A stretch of 64,000 nt of DNA, taken from NCBI RefSeq assembly GCF_030540835.1, contig NZ_JAUOEK010000139.1:24990-88989 (forward strand), written 5' to 3'. Both the position numbers and the translations under genes were made by a program. Positions 8,552 to 18,098 of this stretch are shown piece by piece. The first letter of the stretch is position 1. Each line of letters opens with the position of its first letter. The notes under the pieces were generated by a model that searched no databases, was not told where the DNA came from, and saw only the letters and a program-made list of their open reading frames with translations. The DNA is from Flavivirga aquimarina (lineage in GTDB: Bacteria > Bacteroidota > Bacteroidia > Flavobacteriales > Flavobacteriaceae).

Positions 8552-8559
8552 TATATTTG
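8552..8559 (+). promoter_or_regulatory. Candidate -7 element upstream of the glycan locus
   Basis: TATATTTG fits TAnnTTTG in the 186-base gap before the first flippase gene. No clear -33 TTG is seen, and it lies about 100 bases before the start codon, so this is only a candidate. Confidence 0.35.
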
Positions 8560-8661
8560 ATCCCTTTATAAATGTATAAAAAATAATATGTTTTTTTTAG
8601 CGTTTACAGTTCATACATTCAATTTAAAGTAATTTTATTTTTAGTAAAAACACATACTTAA

Positions 8662-9972
8662 TTGAAAAAATTAATTCATTATATAAACAGTAAAGTTTTA
8701 GTTAAAGTTACCTCGTTACAAACGGCTTCTGTATTAACAAGAATAATAGCAGGGATATTAACTTCAAAAGCTATAGCTATTTTTATTGGACCAGTAGGTT
8801 TAGCGTTAATTGGGAATTTACAGAATTTTGTGAGTTCTTTTCAAACTATTGCTATACTTGGTTTTTATAATGGCGCAGTAAAATATATTTCAGATTTTAA
8901 AGACAATGTTGTAGAACTAAGTAAAACGATATCAACTATATTTTATGTTGCTTTTGTGTCTACTATTTTAATGTCGTTTTTGTGTTATTTTAATGCAGGA
9001 TTAATAAACGATCTCATTTTTCCTGTTTATAATGACTATACTTATGTCATTCAAGTATTTGCTATTGTACTCCCTTTTTATGCTTTAAACATGTTTTCAT
9101 TTTCTATAATGAATGGTTTTTCTAAGTATAAGATATTAATTATTATTAATATAATTGGTCAAATATTAAGTGTTTCCATAGCCTTGCTTTTAATTTATCA
9201 AAAAAAGCTCGATGGCGCTTTAGTGTCAGTAGTAATAGCAGAAGCACTCATATTTTTAATCACATTGGTAGGTATTATTAATAGACGTAATTTATCATCG
9301 CTTATAAGAGTCGATAGAGTGGATTATAGTTTTCTAAAAAAAATGAGTTCATACTCATTAATGGCGCTTTTTTCTGCTGTCTTTTTGCCGTTTATAGCTA
9401 TAGCTATTAGATCGTATATTATAGATAATATTGGTTATAAAGACGCTGGTTTTTGGGAAGCGATGACAAGAATATCCAAATATTATTTAATGTTGGTTAG
9501 TTCGTTAATAGCATTATATATATTACCACGATTTTCCGAGATTGACGATGCTAAGGAATTTAAAAAAGAGGTCGTTAGTTTTTATAAAACTATTATACCT
9601 ATTTTAGCTACTGGCTTGTTTATTATATATTTACTGAAACCACTTATAGTATCTGTAGTTTTTTCCAGTGAGTTTGAACCTGTTGAAGATTTGTTTTTAT
9701 GGCAACTGTTAGGTGATTTTATCAAGATTTTATCTATTGTTATTGCCTACCAGTTTTTAGCAAAAAAAATGTTTTGGCACTATATTTTAACAGAGGCTTT
9801 TTTAATCGTAATATTGTATACGACCAGTATTTATTTTATTGACTTATTTGATGGTGTTAAAGGAGCGGTTGTTGCTCATTTTGTGAGTTATCTAATGTAT
9901 TATGGTATTATTTTGTTGATATTTGGAAGTTCGCTTTTTGGGGTTGAGAATACGGAAAAGATTGATAAATAA
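8662..9972 (+). CDS. Wzx-type O-antigen/polysaccharide flippase (first of a tandem pair)
   Basis: A 436-residue inner-membrane protein with about twelve membrane helices, of the MATE-like polysaccharide-transporter fold. Members flip undecaprenyl-linked glycan repeat units to the periplasm. N-terminal motifs VLVKVTSLQTASVLTRIIAG and AIFIGPVGLALIGNLQNF match the 'O-antigen translocase' (WzxE-like) subgroup. The start is TTG; the paralogue downstream starts with TTG at the equivalent residue, which supports it. It opens the surface-glycan locus and lies 32 bases before its paralogue. Confidence 0.88.
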   Translation: MKKLIHYINSKVLVKVTSLQTASVLTRIIAGILTSKAIAIFIGPVGLALIGNLQNFVSSFQTIAILGFYNGAVKYISDFKDNVVELSKTISTIFYVAFVSTILMSFLCYFNAGLINDLIFPVYNDYTYVIQVFAIVLPFYALNMFSFSIMNGFSKYKILIIINIIGQILSVSIALLLIYQKKLDGALVSVVIAEALIFLITLVGIINRRNLSSLIRVDRVDYSFLKKMSSYSLMALFSAVFLPFIAIAIRSYIIDNIGYKDAGFWEAMTRISKYYLMLVSSLIALYILPRFSEIDDAKEFKKEVVSFYKTIIPILATGLFIIYLLKPLIVSVVFSSEFEPVEDLFLWQLLGDFIKILSIVIAYQFLAKKMFWHYILTEAFLIVILYTTSIYFIDLFDGVKGAVVAHFVSYLMYYGIILLIFGSSLFGVENTEKIDK

Positions 9973-10004
9973 GTTACTTTTAATTAATTTACTTTATCTA
10001 ATTA

Positions 10005-11297
10005 TTGAATATACCTAGCTTTATAAAAAACAATTTGTTATTAAAAGTTACTTCAGCTAATACTATGCTAGTTTTAGTGAGAATGGGGTTTTCTCTGATA
10101 TCTCAAAAAGCTTTAGCTATACTAATAGGAGCAGATGGGATTGCACAAGTTGGAAATTTGAAGAATATTGTTAGTTTTTTTGAACAATTTTCTGTTTTAG
10201 GAACTTCAAATGGGTTGATTAAGTATATATCTGAGTATAAAGATGATAAAAAACAGTTAAGTCATTTATTTTCTACGGCATTCGTTTTTGCAGCTTTTGC
10301 TTCAATATTTTCTTTTATTATATTGTTTTTTCTATCAGATGTTCTTAATGGTCTCGTTTTTGGAATTGATAATGATTATGTATACATTTTTAAAATTTTA
10401 TCATTTATAATTCCTTTTATGGGGATAAATGCTATTTTGAATTCTCTACTTAATGGAGTTTCAGCATATAAGTTATTTTCTAAGGTGAATTTGTTTACTA
10501 TAGTTGTAAGCACTATAATTATTGTAAGTTTTACTTTTAAAAAGGGAACTAACGGTAGTTTATTAGCCATTAGTCTGGTTCCTCTAATACAGTTTTTTGG
10601 ATATTTATTAATGCTTTCTAAAAAGTATAAAAAGCATATTAATTTAACAAAGTTGTCTTATAACTTGTATTTTAAAAATAAACTGATGTCCTATAGTTTT
10701 ATGACAGTTATAGTTATACTATTTATAAATATAAGTGAAGTAGCTATAAGGCGCCTTATAGAAGATAAAGTAAGTGTTTTAGATGCAGGATATTGGACAG
10801 CTATGACTTCTGTTTCTAAAACATATATGCAATTTTCAGCAGCAATTTTCCCTTTATATATATTACCAAAATATGCAAAGATTAATGATACTTTTGGTTT
10901 TAGAAGAGAAGTGAAAAAAATTTACAAAATGTTATTGCCTTTAATAGTAATAGGAATGTTCCTTGTTTTTCTATTTAGGGATTTAATAATCAACGTGCTT
11001 TATACCGAAGAATTTTTAAGCATGTCAGGATTGTTTAAATGGCAATTAATGGGCGATTTAATAAAGTTTAGTGCTATTGTAATATCTTATCAGTTTTTAG
11101 CAAAAAAACAGATAATTAATTTTGTTTTCACAGAAATACTATCAGTGTTATTATTTTATGGCTTTTCAGTTTATTTTGTAGACTACTATGGGACTGAGGG
11201 TATTGTAATTGCTCATTTTGTCAGATATGTTTTATACTTTTTAGTTGTGCTTTATATTTTAAGACATAGTTTTATTGGGCAAAATAAATTGTTATAG
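10005..11297 (+). CDS. Wzx-type O-antigen/polysaccharide flippase (second of a tandem pair)
   Basis: A 430-residue paralogue of the preceding protein. It shares collinear landmarks: LLKVTSANT at the N-terminus, a GFWEAMTRISKYY-like segment (AGYWTAMTSVSKTYMQF), LYILPKYAKI, FKWQLMGDLIKF, and AIVISYQFLAKKQ near the C-terminus. It also has about twelve helices and a TTG start. The two copies have diverged well beyond recent duplication, so they may handle different lipid-linked glycans. A glycosyltransferase gene starts 14 bases downstream. Confidence 0.87.
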   Translation: MNIPSFIKNNLLLKVTSANTMLVLVRMGFSLISQKALAILIGADGIAQVGNLKNIVSFFEQFSVLGTSNGLIKYISEYKDDKKQLSHLFSTAFVFAAFASIFSFIILFFLSDVLNGLVFGIDNDYVYIFKILSFIIPFMGINAILNSLLNGVSAYKLFSKVNLFTIVVSTIIIVSFTFKKGTNGSLLAISLVPLIQFFGYLLMLSKKYKKHINLTKLSYNLYFKNKLMSYSFMTVIVILFINISEVAIRRLIEDKVSVLDAGYWTAMTSVSKTYMQFSAAIFPLYILPKYAKINDTFGFRREVKKIYKMLLPLIVIGMFLVFLFRDLIINVLYTEEFLSMSGLFKWQLMGDLIKFSAIVISYQFLAKKQIINFVFTEILSVLLFYGFSVYFVDYYGTEGIVIAHFVRYVLYFLVVLYILRHSFIGQNKLL

Positions 11298-11311
11298 AAA
11301 ATATAGATTGA

Positions 11312-12151
11312 ATGGAAGCGCTAACAAAAGAAAATGACTTAAAACTTGAAGTTTTAATTTCCACAATGAATAAAGTTTCATTAGCTTTTGTTAAAGAGAT
11401 GTTTCCCTATAATAATATGTTAAAGGACGTAAATGTTTTAATAGTAAATCAAACAGAAAAAGGTAAAGAACTTACTTCAGATTTTGATAACATCAGAGTC
11501 ATAAACTCTTATGAAATTGGGCTCTCTAAAAGTAGAAACTTGGCTGTAAAGAATGCTGTTGGAGATATATGTTTAATTGCAGATGATGATGTTGTGTATA
11601 AAGAAGGTTTTCAGGAAATTATAAAGAAAACATTTGCGACGTTACCCAAAGTATCAATTATAAAGTTTAAAATTGAAACTTTTTGTGGAAAAGAATATAA
11701 ATCATACCCAAATACTTCAAAAATAATTCACAAAGAGAAAGATATGAAAGAAATTTCATCAATAGAAATGGCTTTTAAAAGGAAAGATATATTGAAAAAC
11801 AATATTTATTTTAATACTTTTTTCGGTTTAGGAAGTAATTTTCTATCAGGTGAAGAATACCTGTTTTTAAGTGATGCTATAAATAAAAATTTAATCATAT
11901 ATTTTAAAAATAAATTTATAGTTAAGCATTCATTTCAAAGATCTACCAGTAATCTTGGTAGTGATAATTTTATAAAAGCACAAACAGCTCTATATTTCCA
12001 TAAATATAAAAATTTGGGTTATCTACTTTTGTTTAAGCTGGTTTTCTTTCTTTTAAGAAAAGACTATATTAAGTTTAAACATGTCGGTAGAAAAATCATG
12101 GTTGGATTAAATGCTATTAAAGAATATAAAAAATTAAATGAAGCATGTTAG
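11312..12151 (+). CDS. Family-2-type glycosyltransferase
   Basis: A 279-residue GT-A enzyme without membrane helices. The nucleotide-binding half is seen in EVLISTMNK, the EIGLSKSRNLAVKNAVGDI segment, and the metal-binding acidic motif LIADDDVVY near residue 92. A second conserved part, FGLGSNFLSGEEYLFLSDA, near residue 175 resembles the acceptor-site ED motif of GT2 enzymes. Donor and acceptor sugars cannot be told. It overlaps the next gene by 14 bases, so translation is probably coupled. Confidence 0.8.
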   Translation: MEALTKENDLKLEVLISTMNKVSLAFVKEMFPYNNMLKDVNVLIVNQTEKGKELTSDFDNIRVINSYEIGLSKSRNLAVKNAVGDICLIADDDVVYKEGFQEIIKKTFATLPKVSIIKFKIETFCGKEYKSYPNTSKIIHKEKDMKEISSIEMAFKRKDILKNNIYFNTFFGLGSNFLSGEEYLFLSDAINKNLIIYFKNKFIVKHSFQRSTSNLGSDNFIKAQTALYFHKYKNLGYLLLFKLVFFLLRKDYIKFKHVGRKIMVGLNAIKEYKKLNEAC

Positions 12152-13739
12152 CGAAATAAAAAAGTTGGGGTATTTGTTTTTAATCCCAATGGGACTGTCT
12201 TTTTCTTTTGAATGTATCTTTAATGAAGTTACTATAAGCGTTGTTTATAATTTATTAGAGAACCTTTTGTTTGGCATACTATTAATTGCTCCTTTATATT
12301 TTTTATCGAACCATATAATAAGCAAGATTTATTTTATTGTATCATACTTGTTTTTTATGGTTTGCATCTATTTTGAAACATCATATTATTACTTGTTTAA
12401 AACGTATTTTAGTTCGTCTTCCATATTTGTAATTTTTGATTCCAATATGGAAGAAACAAAGGAATTTTTAGACTTTTATGTTGATATACCAATAATAGTC
12501 TTCACCATATTAATTATATCGGCATTATTTGTTGCTTTAATCAAAAAAAGGAACTTAGAAGCGACCAAATTATTAAGAACAAAAAAAAATAAACTTAAAG
12601 TTTCGGCTTTGGTAATTGCAATTCTGCTCTTTTTGAAATTTTCCACTTTAATTATATTCAATGCCCCTTATCTAATGGTCAAATCGGGTATAGAGTATAA
12701 TAAAGAATCAAAGAAATTCGGTAATTATAAGGAGAATAAAAATGGTAATTTTAAAAATATTTACAGACCATTAAACGATGATGAAGAGCTTTATGTCATT
12801 ATAATTGGAGAATCTACTTCCAGATCGCATTTAGGATTATACGATTACTATAGGGAAACCACACCCGAACTTAAAAAGATAAACAAAGATTTATTAGTAT
12901 ATAAAGATGTTATTAGTCCACATGCATACTCTGTTGGAGCCTTAACAAAAATATTAACTATTGGTAATTACGAAAACCCAGAAAGCGTTTCAAAAGGTTC
13001 AATAATACAATTGGTCAATAGGGCTGGTTTTGAAACGTATTGGCTGTCTAATCAAAGACCAATAGGGCCTTACGAAAGTATGATAACCAAAATTAGTTTA
13101 TCGGCTAAAAACCATAGATTTTTAACGACTACCATAGCTGGTAAGAGTAAAGTTTTAGATGGGGAACTCTTAAAAGAATTTAAAAAAGTTGCAAGTAATA
13201 ATATTAAGAAAAAAGTCGTTTTTGTTCACTTAATGGGAACACATCATCATTACGAAAATAGATACCCAGAGGCTTTTAATAAATTTAAAGACGAGCCGAT
13301 AACAAAGTTTAAATCCGAAGAAAATTTTGTAAAAATCAATCATTACCATAATGCCATTTTATATAACGACTTTATCGTATCAGAGCTTATTAGACAGGTT
13401 GATGATTTGAATACTAAAAGTTTTGTCTTGTATTTTTCCGATCATGGCGAAGAGGTATTCGATGATTTAAATATGGCAGGGCACAATGAAGATATTTATT
13501 CAAAAAAGATGTTCGACATTCCGTTTGTACTTTGGCAATCTCAAAAATATAAGCAAGAAAACGAACTGCCATTTGTTGAAGATAGGAAATATATGATTGA
13601 TGATTTATTTCATGGGATGGCAGATTTATTAAACATTAGTGCCAACGAAGTTGATTTTACCCGTAGTATTTTTAATAAAGATTTTAAAGAAAGAAAAAGA
13701 GTTGTAAAAGATACGATTGATTATGACACTTTTTTTTAA
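12138..13739 (+). CDS. Phosphoethanolamine transferase-like enzyme (sulfatase fold)
   Basis: This 533-residue protein has an N-terminal membrane domain of about five helices (residues 10-180) and a periplasmic alkaline-phosphatase-superfamily domain. The domain holds the nucleophile motif IIGESTSRSHLGLY near residue 225, where the threonine of GEST is expected to carry the phosphoethanolamine, HLMGTHHHY, and the metal site SDHGEEVFD with a later GHNEDIYSKKMFDIPF. The pattern is closer to EptC/CptA (core-sugar modification) than to lipid-A-specific EptA. Its position inside the glycan locus suggests it decorates the glycan or core made here. Confidence 0.85.
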   Translation: MKHVSEIKKLGYLFLIPMGLSFSFECIFNEVTISVVYNLLENLLFGILLIAPLYFLSNHIISKIYFIVSYLFFMVCIYFETSYYYLFKTYFSSSSIFVIFDSNMEETKEFLDFYVDIPIIVFTILIISALFVALIKKRNLEATKLLRTKKNKLKVSALVIAILLFLKFSTLIIFNAPYLMVKSGIEYNKESKKFGNYKENKNGNFKNIYRPLNDDEELYVIIIGESTSRSHLGLYDYYRETTPELKKINKDLLVYKDVISPHAYSVGALTKILTIGNYENPESVSKGSIIQLVNRAGFETYWLSNQRPIGPYESMITKISLSAKNHRFLTTTIAGKSKVLDGELLKEFKKVASNNIKKKVVFVHLMGTHHHYENRYPEAFNKFKDEPITKFKSEENFVKINHYHNAILYNDFIVSELIRQVDDLNTKSFVLYFSDHGEEVFDDLNMAGHNEDIYSKKMFDIPFVLWQSQKYKQENELPFVEDRKYMIDDLFHGMADLLNISANEVDFTRSIFNKDFKERKRVVKDTIDYDTFF

Positions 13740-13883
13740 TAATTTGATTGCAATTTTTTGAAAGTAGGCTCGTACTAAATTTTTAGTTTAAATATATAAT
13801 AGATTATACTAATACATTTTATAAATTTGGTTTATATTGAAAACATTATAGAGTAATATATCTGTCCAACTTAATTCGAATAA

Positions 13884-15182
13884 TTGACGCTATTTAACAG
13901 AATCACCTCCAACTTTTATAAAACCAGTTACATACTTATATATGTGATCGTTGGTATCTTTGTTATCAATAAAGATATCATTTATTACCCGGATAGCTAT
14001 ACTTTTTTAGATATGGCTTTCAATCATTCGCCGGTTTATTGCACATTTCTCTATGTACTAACAACTATTTTTGGCGATAATTTTGAATTGCCATTAATTT
14101 TAAGTCAATTTGGAATAATCGTTTTGGCCACGAGGTTTTTTCTTAAAAGCCTAAACAAGGTTTTTAAAATTCATGCGGTCGGGCTATTGTTTGTTCAGCT
14201 AATATTATTGGCGCCTTGCGTTTATTTGCATTTTTTATGCAATTCAATTTTAACAGAAGCTATATCATATTCGCTTTTTTTAATCATTTTTAGCTATGCC
14301 TTAAAAATGTTTGTAGAAGAGGAATTAAGCTATATTTATAAAATTTGTGCCATTCTTTTTCTGCTTATTTTAACAAGAGGTCAGTTTACAGCTATTATTC
14401 CGGTATTGATTTTAACCGTAGCCTATTTAATTTTTAAAAATAAAACCATTGCAAAAAATTATAAATTTTTAATTATACTAATAGCGTTACCATTTATAAC
14501 TAGTTTAACCGAAAAAGTATACAATAAGGTCGTGTTTGGGTATTATGTAAACAATGCTATGAACTATGTACATTTAATAAGTTCTCCGTTTTATATAGCC
14601 AATGAAGATGATATAAATCTTTTTGATGAAGAAGATGAGAAAACATATTTTAAATTGATTTATGATAGTTTATATGAAGCAGAATTAACGCGTGACCAAA
14701 ATTTGAGTTTTGAAACTGACGATTATCAATTTTATCAGCAAAATTTCACTAAAATTTGTAATAAAAGAATTTATAAACTCGGATTAGAGTTTTTTGAACT
14801 AAAAGAACTCAATTATTACGAGCAAAATATTAGTTTGAATAAGTTGTGCTCAAAAATGGTTTTTCCATTAATAAAACAAAATTTTAAAATCTGGAGTATT
14901 TTGGTTTTTAAAAACCTAAAAAACTCTTTTAGCTCATTCAAACAATTACTTATGTTCTTAATGCTATTTGCATATGGTTTGTTCTATCTAAGAAAAAGAA
15001 ATAACAATACTTATAAATTTATAGTTTTGGCAATTTTGTTTATGCTTGCCAATAATATGCTTATTGCCTTGGTTGTGCATTCAATTAAACGCTATATATT
15101 CTATTTTGATTGGGTTATTTTCGCTGTGATAATATTGCTATTTAATGAAGTTTTAAAGAAAAATACAACTCATGAGTTTTGA
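13884..15182 (+). CDS. Polytopic membrane protein, possible GT-C-type glycosyltransferase
   Basis: A 432-residue protein with about ten membrane helices and TTG as likely start. An acidic pair early in the chain (YYPDSYTFLDMAF, near residue 33) and a long soluble loop (about 230-330) are reminiscent of GT-C glycosyltransferases of the ArnT/PMT superfamily. I do not recognise a named family and it could also be a polymerase-like protein. A 144-base gap separates it from the previous gene, and its end overlaps the next glycosyltransferase by 11 bases. Confidence 0.65.
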   Translation: MTLFNRITSNFYKTSYILIYVIVGIFVINKDIIYYPDSYTFLDMAFNHSPVYCTFLYVLTTIFGDNFELPLILSQFGIIVLATRFFLKSLNKVFKIHAVGLLFVQLILLAPCVYLHFLCNSILTEAISYSLFLIIFSYALKMFVEEELSYIYKICAILFLLILTRGQFTAIIPVLILTVAYLIFKNKTIAKNYKFLIILIALPFITSLTEKVYNKVVFGYYVNNAMNYVHLISSPFYIANEDDINLFDEEDEKTYFKLIYDSLYEAELTRDQNLSFETDDYQFYQQNFTKICNKRIYKLGLEFFELKELNYYEQNISLNKLCSKMVFPLIKQNFKIWSILVFKNLKNSFSSFKQLLMFLMLFAYGLFYLRKRNNNTYKFIVLAILFMLANNMLIALVVHSIKRYIFYFDWVIFAVIILLFNEVLKKNTTHEF

Positions 15183-16287
15183 ACTATCTATTGTTATGCC
15201 TTGCTTAAACGAAGCAGAAACGATTGCCAAGTGTATTCAGAAAGCAATGACTTTTATGAAGAACAATAATATAAATGGCGAAGTAGTTATAGGAGATAAT
15301 GGAAGTACTGATGGATCTCAGGAAATAGCTAAAAGTTTAGGTGCTAAAGTAATTAATATTAAAAAAAAAGGCTATGGAAATGCTACAAGAGGAGCCATTG
15401 AGGGGGCTTGTGGAATATATATAATTACAGCAGATACAGATGATAGCCACGACATTCTCAATCTTAATCCTTTTATTGAAAAATTAAGAGAAGGCTATGA
15501 TTTAGTTATGGGAAACCGTTTTAAAGGAGAGACTAATAAAAAGGCAATGCCTCTTTTGCATCGATATGTTGGAAACCCTGTATTAACATTTATTGGAAAT
15601 TTGTTTTTTAAAACTAATATAGGTGATTTTCATTGTGGTTTGAGAGGGTTTAGAAGAGAAGCTTATGATAATATGGATTTATCGACTACGGGTATGGAAT
15701 TTGCCTCAGAGATAGTTGTAAAAGCTTCCATGTTAAATTTAAGAATAATTGAGGTGCCAACAACTGTATTCCCAGCTGGAAGAAGTAGAAAAGCTCATTT
15801 AAGAACATTTCCAGATGGGTGGAGACATTTAAGGTTTCTTCTGTTGTACAGTCCAAAGTGGTTATTTTTAATTCCGGGGATATTTTTTATGCTAATAGGC
15901 ATTTGCGGAACACTTGCAACTATGGTTGGCAATGAAACAAAAACTTTAAAGTGGGTGCCCCTTTTTGCAGGCTTGTTTTTAATAAGTTTTCAGTTTGTGG
16001 TTTTTTATGCGCTTACCAAAATTTATGCTACCAATCATGGATTAATACCCAGAAAGAAAAGTTATAATAATTTATTCTTGTATTTCACCTTAGAAAGGGG
16101 ATTGATTACAGGATTGCTATTTATCCTATTAGGATTTGTTTTATATTATTTAGGGTTTAAGGAAGAGACTCATATAGTTTTAACCATAAAGACAATAGTA
16201 CCAGCAACTATGGTAGTAGCTCTAGGAACTCAATTAATCTTATTTAGTTTCTTTTTTAGTATTTTGGGATTAAAAGAAAATGATTGA
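15172..16287 (+). CDS. Polyprenyl-phosphate glycosyltransferase (DPM1/GtrB-like) with C-terminal membrane domain
   Basis: A 371-residue enzyme. The N-terminal GT2 domain (1-225) has SIVMPCLNEAETI, VVIGDNGSTDGSQ and the metal-binding ITADTDDSHD, and the family segment MGNRFKG. About four membrane helices follow (230-370). This layout is that of dolichol- or undecaprenyl-phosphate glycosyltransferases, which make the lipid-linked sugar donor used by periplasmic GT-C enzymes. The overlapping upstream GT-C-like gene could be the user of that donor; that is inference. Confidence 0.87.
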   Translation: MSFELSIVMPCLNEAETIAKCIQKAMTFMKNNNINGEVVIGDNGSTDGSQEIAKSLGAKVINIKKKGYGNATRGAIEGACGIYIITADTDDSHDILNLNPFIEKLREGYDLVMGNRFKGETNKKAMPLLHRYVGNPVLTFIGNLFFKTNIGDFHCGLRGFRREAYDNMDLSTTGMEFASEIVVKASMLNLRIIEVPTTVFPAGRSRKAHLRTFPDGWRHLRFLLLYSPKWLFLIPGIFFMLIGICGTLATMVGNETKTLKWVPLFAGLFLISFQFVVFYALTKIYATNHGLIPRKKSYNNLFLYFTLERGLITGLLFILLGFVLYYLGFKEETHIVLTIKTIVPATMVVALGTQLILFSFFFSILGLKEND

Positions 16288-16311
16288 TTTCTTTCAATTT
16301 TGATATAAAAA

Positions 16312-17244
16312 CTATCGATATAAATAAAAGAAGATCCCTTTCCTGTCTAATTTCGTTTTTAGACTATATAAATATCTCAACAAATTCTTGGGCATTAAGA
16401 AGATGGTTTTTTGTTTTAGGCTTAAGTTGTTCGGATCAATATTTTTATATATTGATTTGCTAAGAATATTATTTGTCATTTTAAAATTTAGAGCAACAGC
16501 ATATCTGTTCATATCCATAAATTTTTTTAAAGACTTATTTGTTTTTTCTTGCTCTATAAATTTGTCTAATAATAATAATCGATCTTCAGTTGCTTTACTT
16601 GTTGAAAGGCTGTTATCATTTTTTACATAGATAGAAGTAACTATATTATTGATAGCTACACTATTTTTTAATGCTATTTGGGTCCATAAATAAGTGTCTT
16701 GTCCAGATCTCAGATCTACATCAAAAAAACTAATATTATCAAATATATATTTAGGGATAACTACAGCAGAAGAATTTACTATTGAATCGTATAAATTTGA
16801 TTCAAAATAATTCTTTACTAATCCTTTATAACCATATGGTATATATTTTAGTTTTGATTTTTTATAATGTTTACCACCTAATAATATATTGTAACCACTA
16901 CAATACATTCCCATATCAGGAAACTCATTTATTAAATGGAATATGGTTAGTAAATGATTTTCATACCAAAAATCATCGGCATCTAAGAGAGCTATATAGT
17001 TCCCACTGGCTTTTTTAATACCGTAATTTCTAGCATGAGATGCACCATGATTTTTAATAGTAAATATTTTTATTCTAAAATCTTTAAAACTGTTTACTAT
17101 ATCTTCGCTTCTATCTGTAGAACCATCATTTACTATAATGATTTCAAAATATTTAAAAGATTGAGTTAATACACTTTTTAAAGTTTCTTCAATAAAGCCT
17201 TCTTTATTATATAATGGTATGACTACAGAGAAAAATGGTGTCAT
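16312..17244 (-). CDS. Family-2 glycosyltransferase
   Basis: A 310-residue GT-A enzyme with all core motifs: FSVVIPLYNKEGFIEETLKS at the N-terminus, EIIIVNDGSTDRSEDIV, HGASHARNYGIKKASGNYIALLDADDFW with the DxD-like DADD near residue 92, and a later QDTYLWTQIA acceptor-side motif. It is the last gene of the minus-strand half of the glycan locus and converges with the preceding plus-strand gene. It overlaps the next upstream gene by 4 bases. Confidence 0.88.
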   Translation of the reverse strand: MTPFFSVVIPLYNKEGFIEETLKSVLTQSFKYFEIIIVNDGSTDRSEDIVNSFKDFRIKIFTIKNHGASHARNYGIKKASGNYIALLDADDFWYENHLLTIFHLINEFPDMGMYCSGYNILLGGKHYKKSKLKYIPYGYKGLVKNYFESNLYDSIVNSSAVVIPKYIFDNISFFDVDLRSGQDTYLWTQIALKNSVAINNIVTSIYVKNDNSLSTSKATEDRLLLLDKFIEQEKTNKSLKKFMDMNRYAVALNFKMTNNILSKSIYKNIDPNNLSLKQKTIFLMPKNLLRYLYSLKTKLDRKGIFFYLYR

Positions 17245-18098
17245 TTTTTAGTTTTTAATAAACAAAAATACCCCAAACGATAAAAATCGTATAGCAATAA
17301 AGAAGGATATGATGAATTAAAGTTTCGTGTTAAAAACGGCTTTAAAATTTTAAAAACATTTATAAGCAACCGATCTAACTTAATTTTCTTCAACTGATAG
17401 TAATATTTTGATATTCCAACTTTATCTTTTTCTAATTTATTGTCATTGATTAAACGAACCAAATTTTCAATAGCATCTTCATTTTTCCTAATAAATGTAT
17501 TAGCATCATCGTCTGTATTATGAATTACAGGGTTTTCTATACTATAAACAGGAATATTCTTTTTTTTTAATGAATTAAAAAACAAAACATCTTCATAACC
17601 ATATTTTTTTAGAGTCTCATCGAATGGATTTTTTTTTAATATATTTTTTTTAACAAAAAAATTACAAGAGTGTAACCCTTTTTTACTTTCTCGTTTTTTT
17701 GTGTAAACCCATCTTAGTTTAAAAGGAGGTTTTGGTGTCTCATCCATAGCTGTCATGCCTCCATGGACTACATTTTTATTTTTTAATGAAATATAATCTC
17801 TTATAAAGCTCTTTTTTTTAGGGAATGTACCAGCATCAATGAATAATAAATTTTCAAATTTTGAATCATTTGCCAATAAATTCCTGATAGCACTTCTTCC
17901 TATATTGTTTGGTAACTCTTTAAAAGTACAATTTTTTAAAAGATTTATTTCTCTGTTAGTAATGTTAATAGAAGATTTAGAGCCATCGTCATACACCAAT
18001 ATTTCAAATTCTATATTACACTCTATTATTTGGTTGTATAGTTCTTTAACTAAAAGAGTAGTATTTATGTTATATGCTGGAATTAATATCGAAAGCAT
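17241..18098 (-). CDS. Family-2 glycosyltransferase
   Basis: A 285-residue GT2-like enzyme: MLSILIPAYNIN, EILVYDDGSKS, NNIGRSAIRNLLA and the site LLFIDAGTFPKKK, in which the usual DxD is reduced to DAG. A YGYEDVLFFNSL segment near residue 165 provides the acceptor-side acidic pair. The weakened DxD could mean different metal use. It sits between a methyltransferase and another GT2 gene with overlaps of 1 and 4 bases, indicating a single transcript. Confidence 0.83.
   Translation of the reverse strand: MLSILIPAYNINTTLLVKELYNQIIECNIEFEILVYDDGSKSSINITNREINLLKNCTFKELPNNIGRSAIRNLLANDSKFENLLFIDAGTFPKKKSFIRDYISLKNKNVVHGGMTAMDETPKPPFKLRWVYTKKRESKKGLHSCNFFVKKNILKKNPFDETLKKYGYEDVLFFNSLKKKNIPVYSIENPVIHNTDDDANTFIRKNEDAIENLVRLINDNKLEKDKVGISKYYYQLKKIKLDRLLINVFKILKPFLTRNFNSSYPSLLLYDFYRLGYFCLLKTKK

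Noticed and set aside
12476..12661. Minus-strand frame inside the phosphoethanolamine transferase gene
   Set aside because: Shadow of the plus-strand membrane-domain coding sequence, with no start context or family match.
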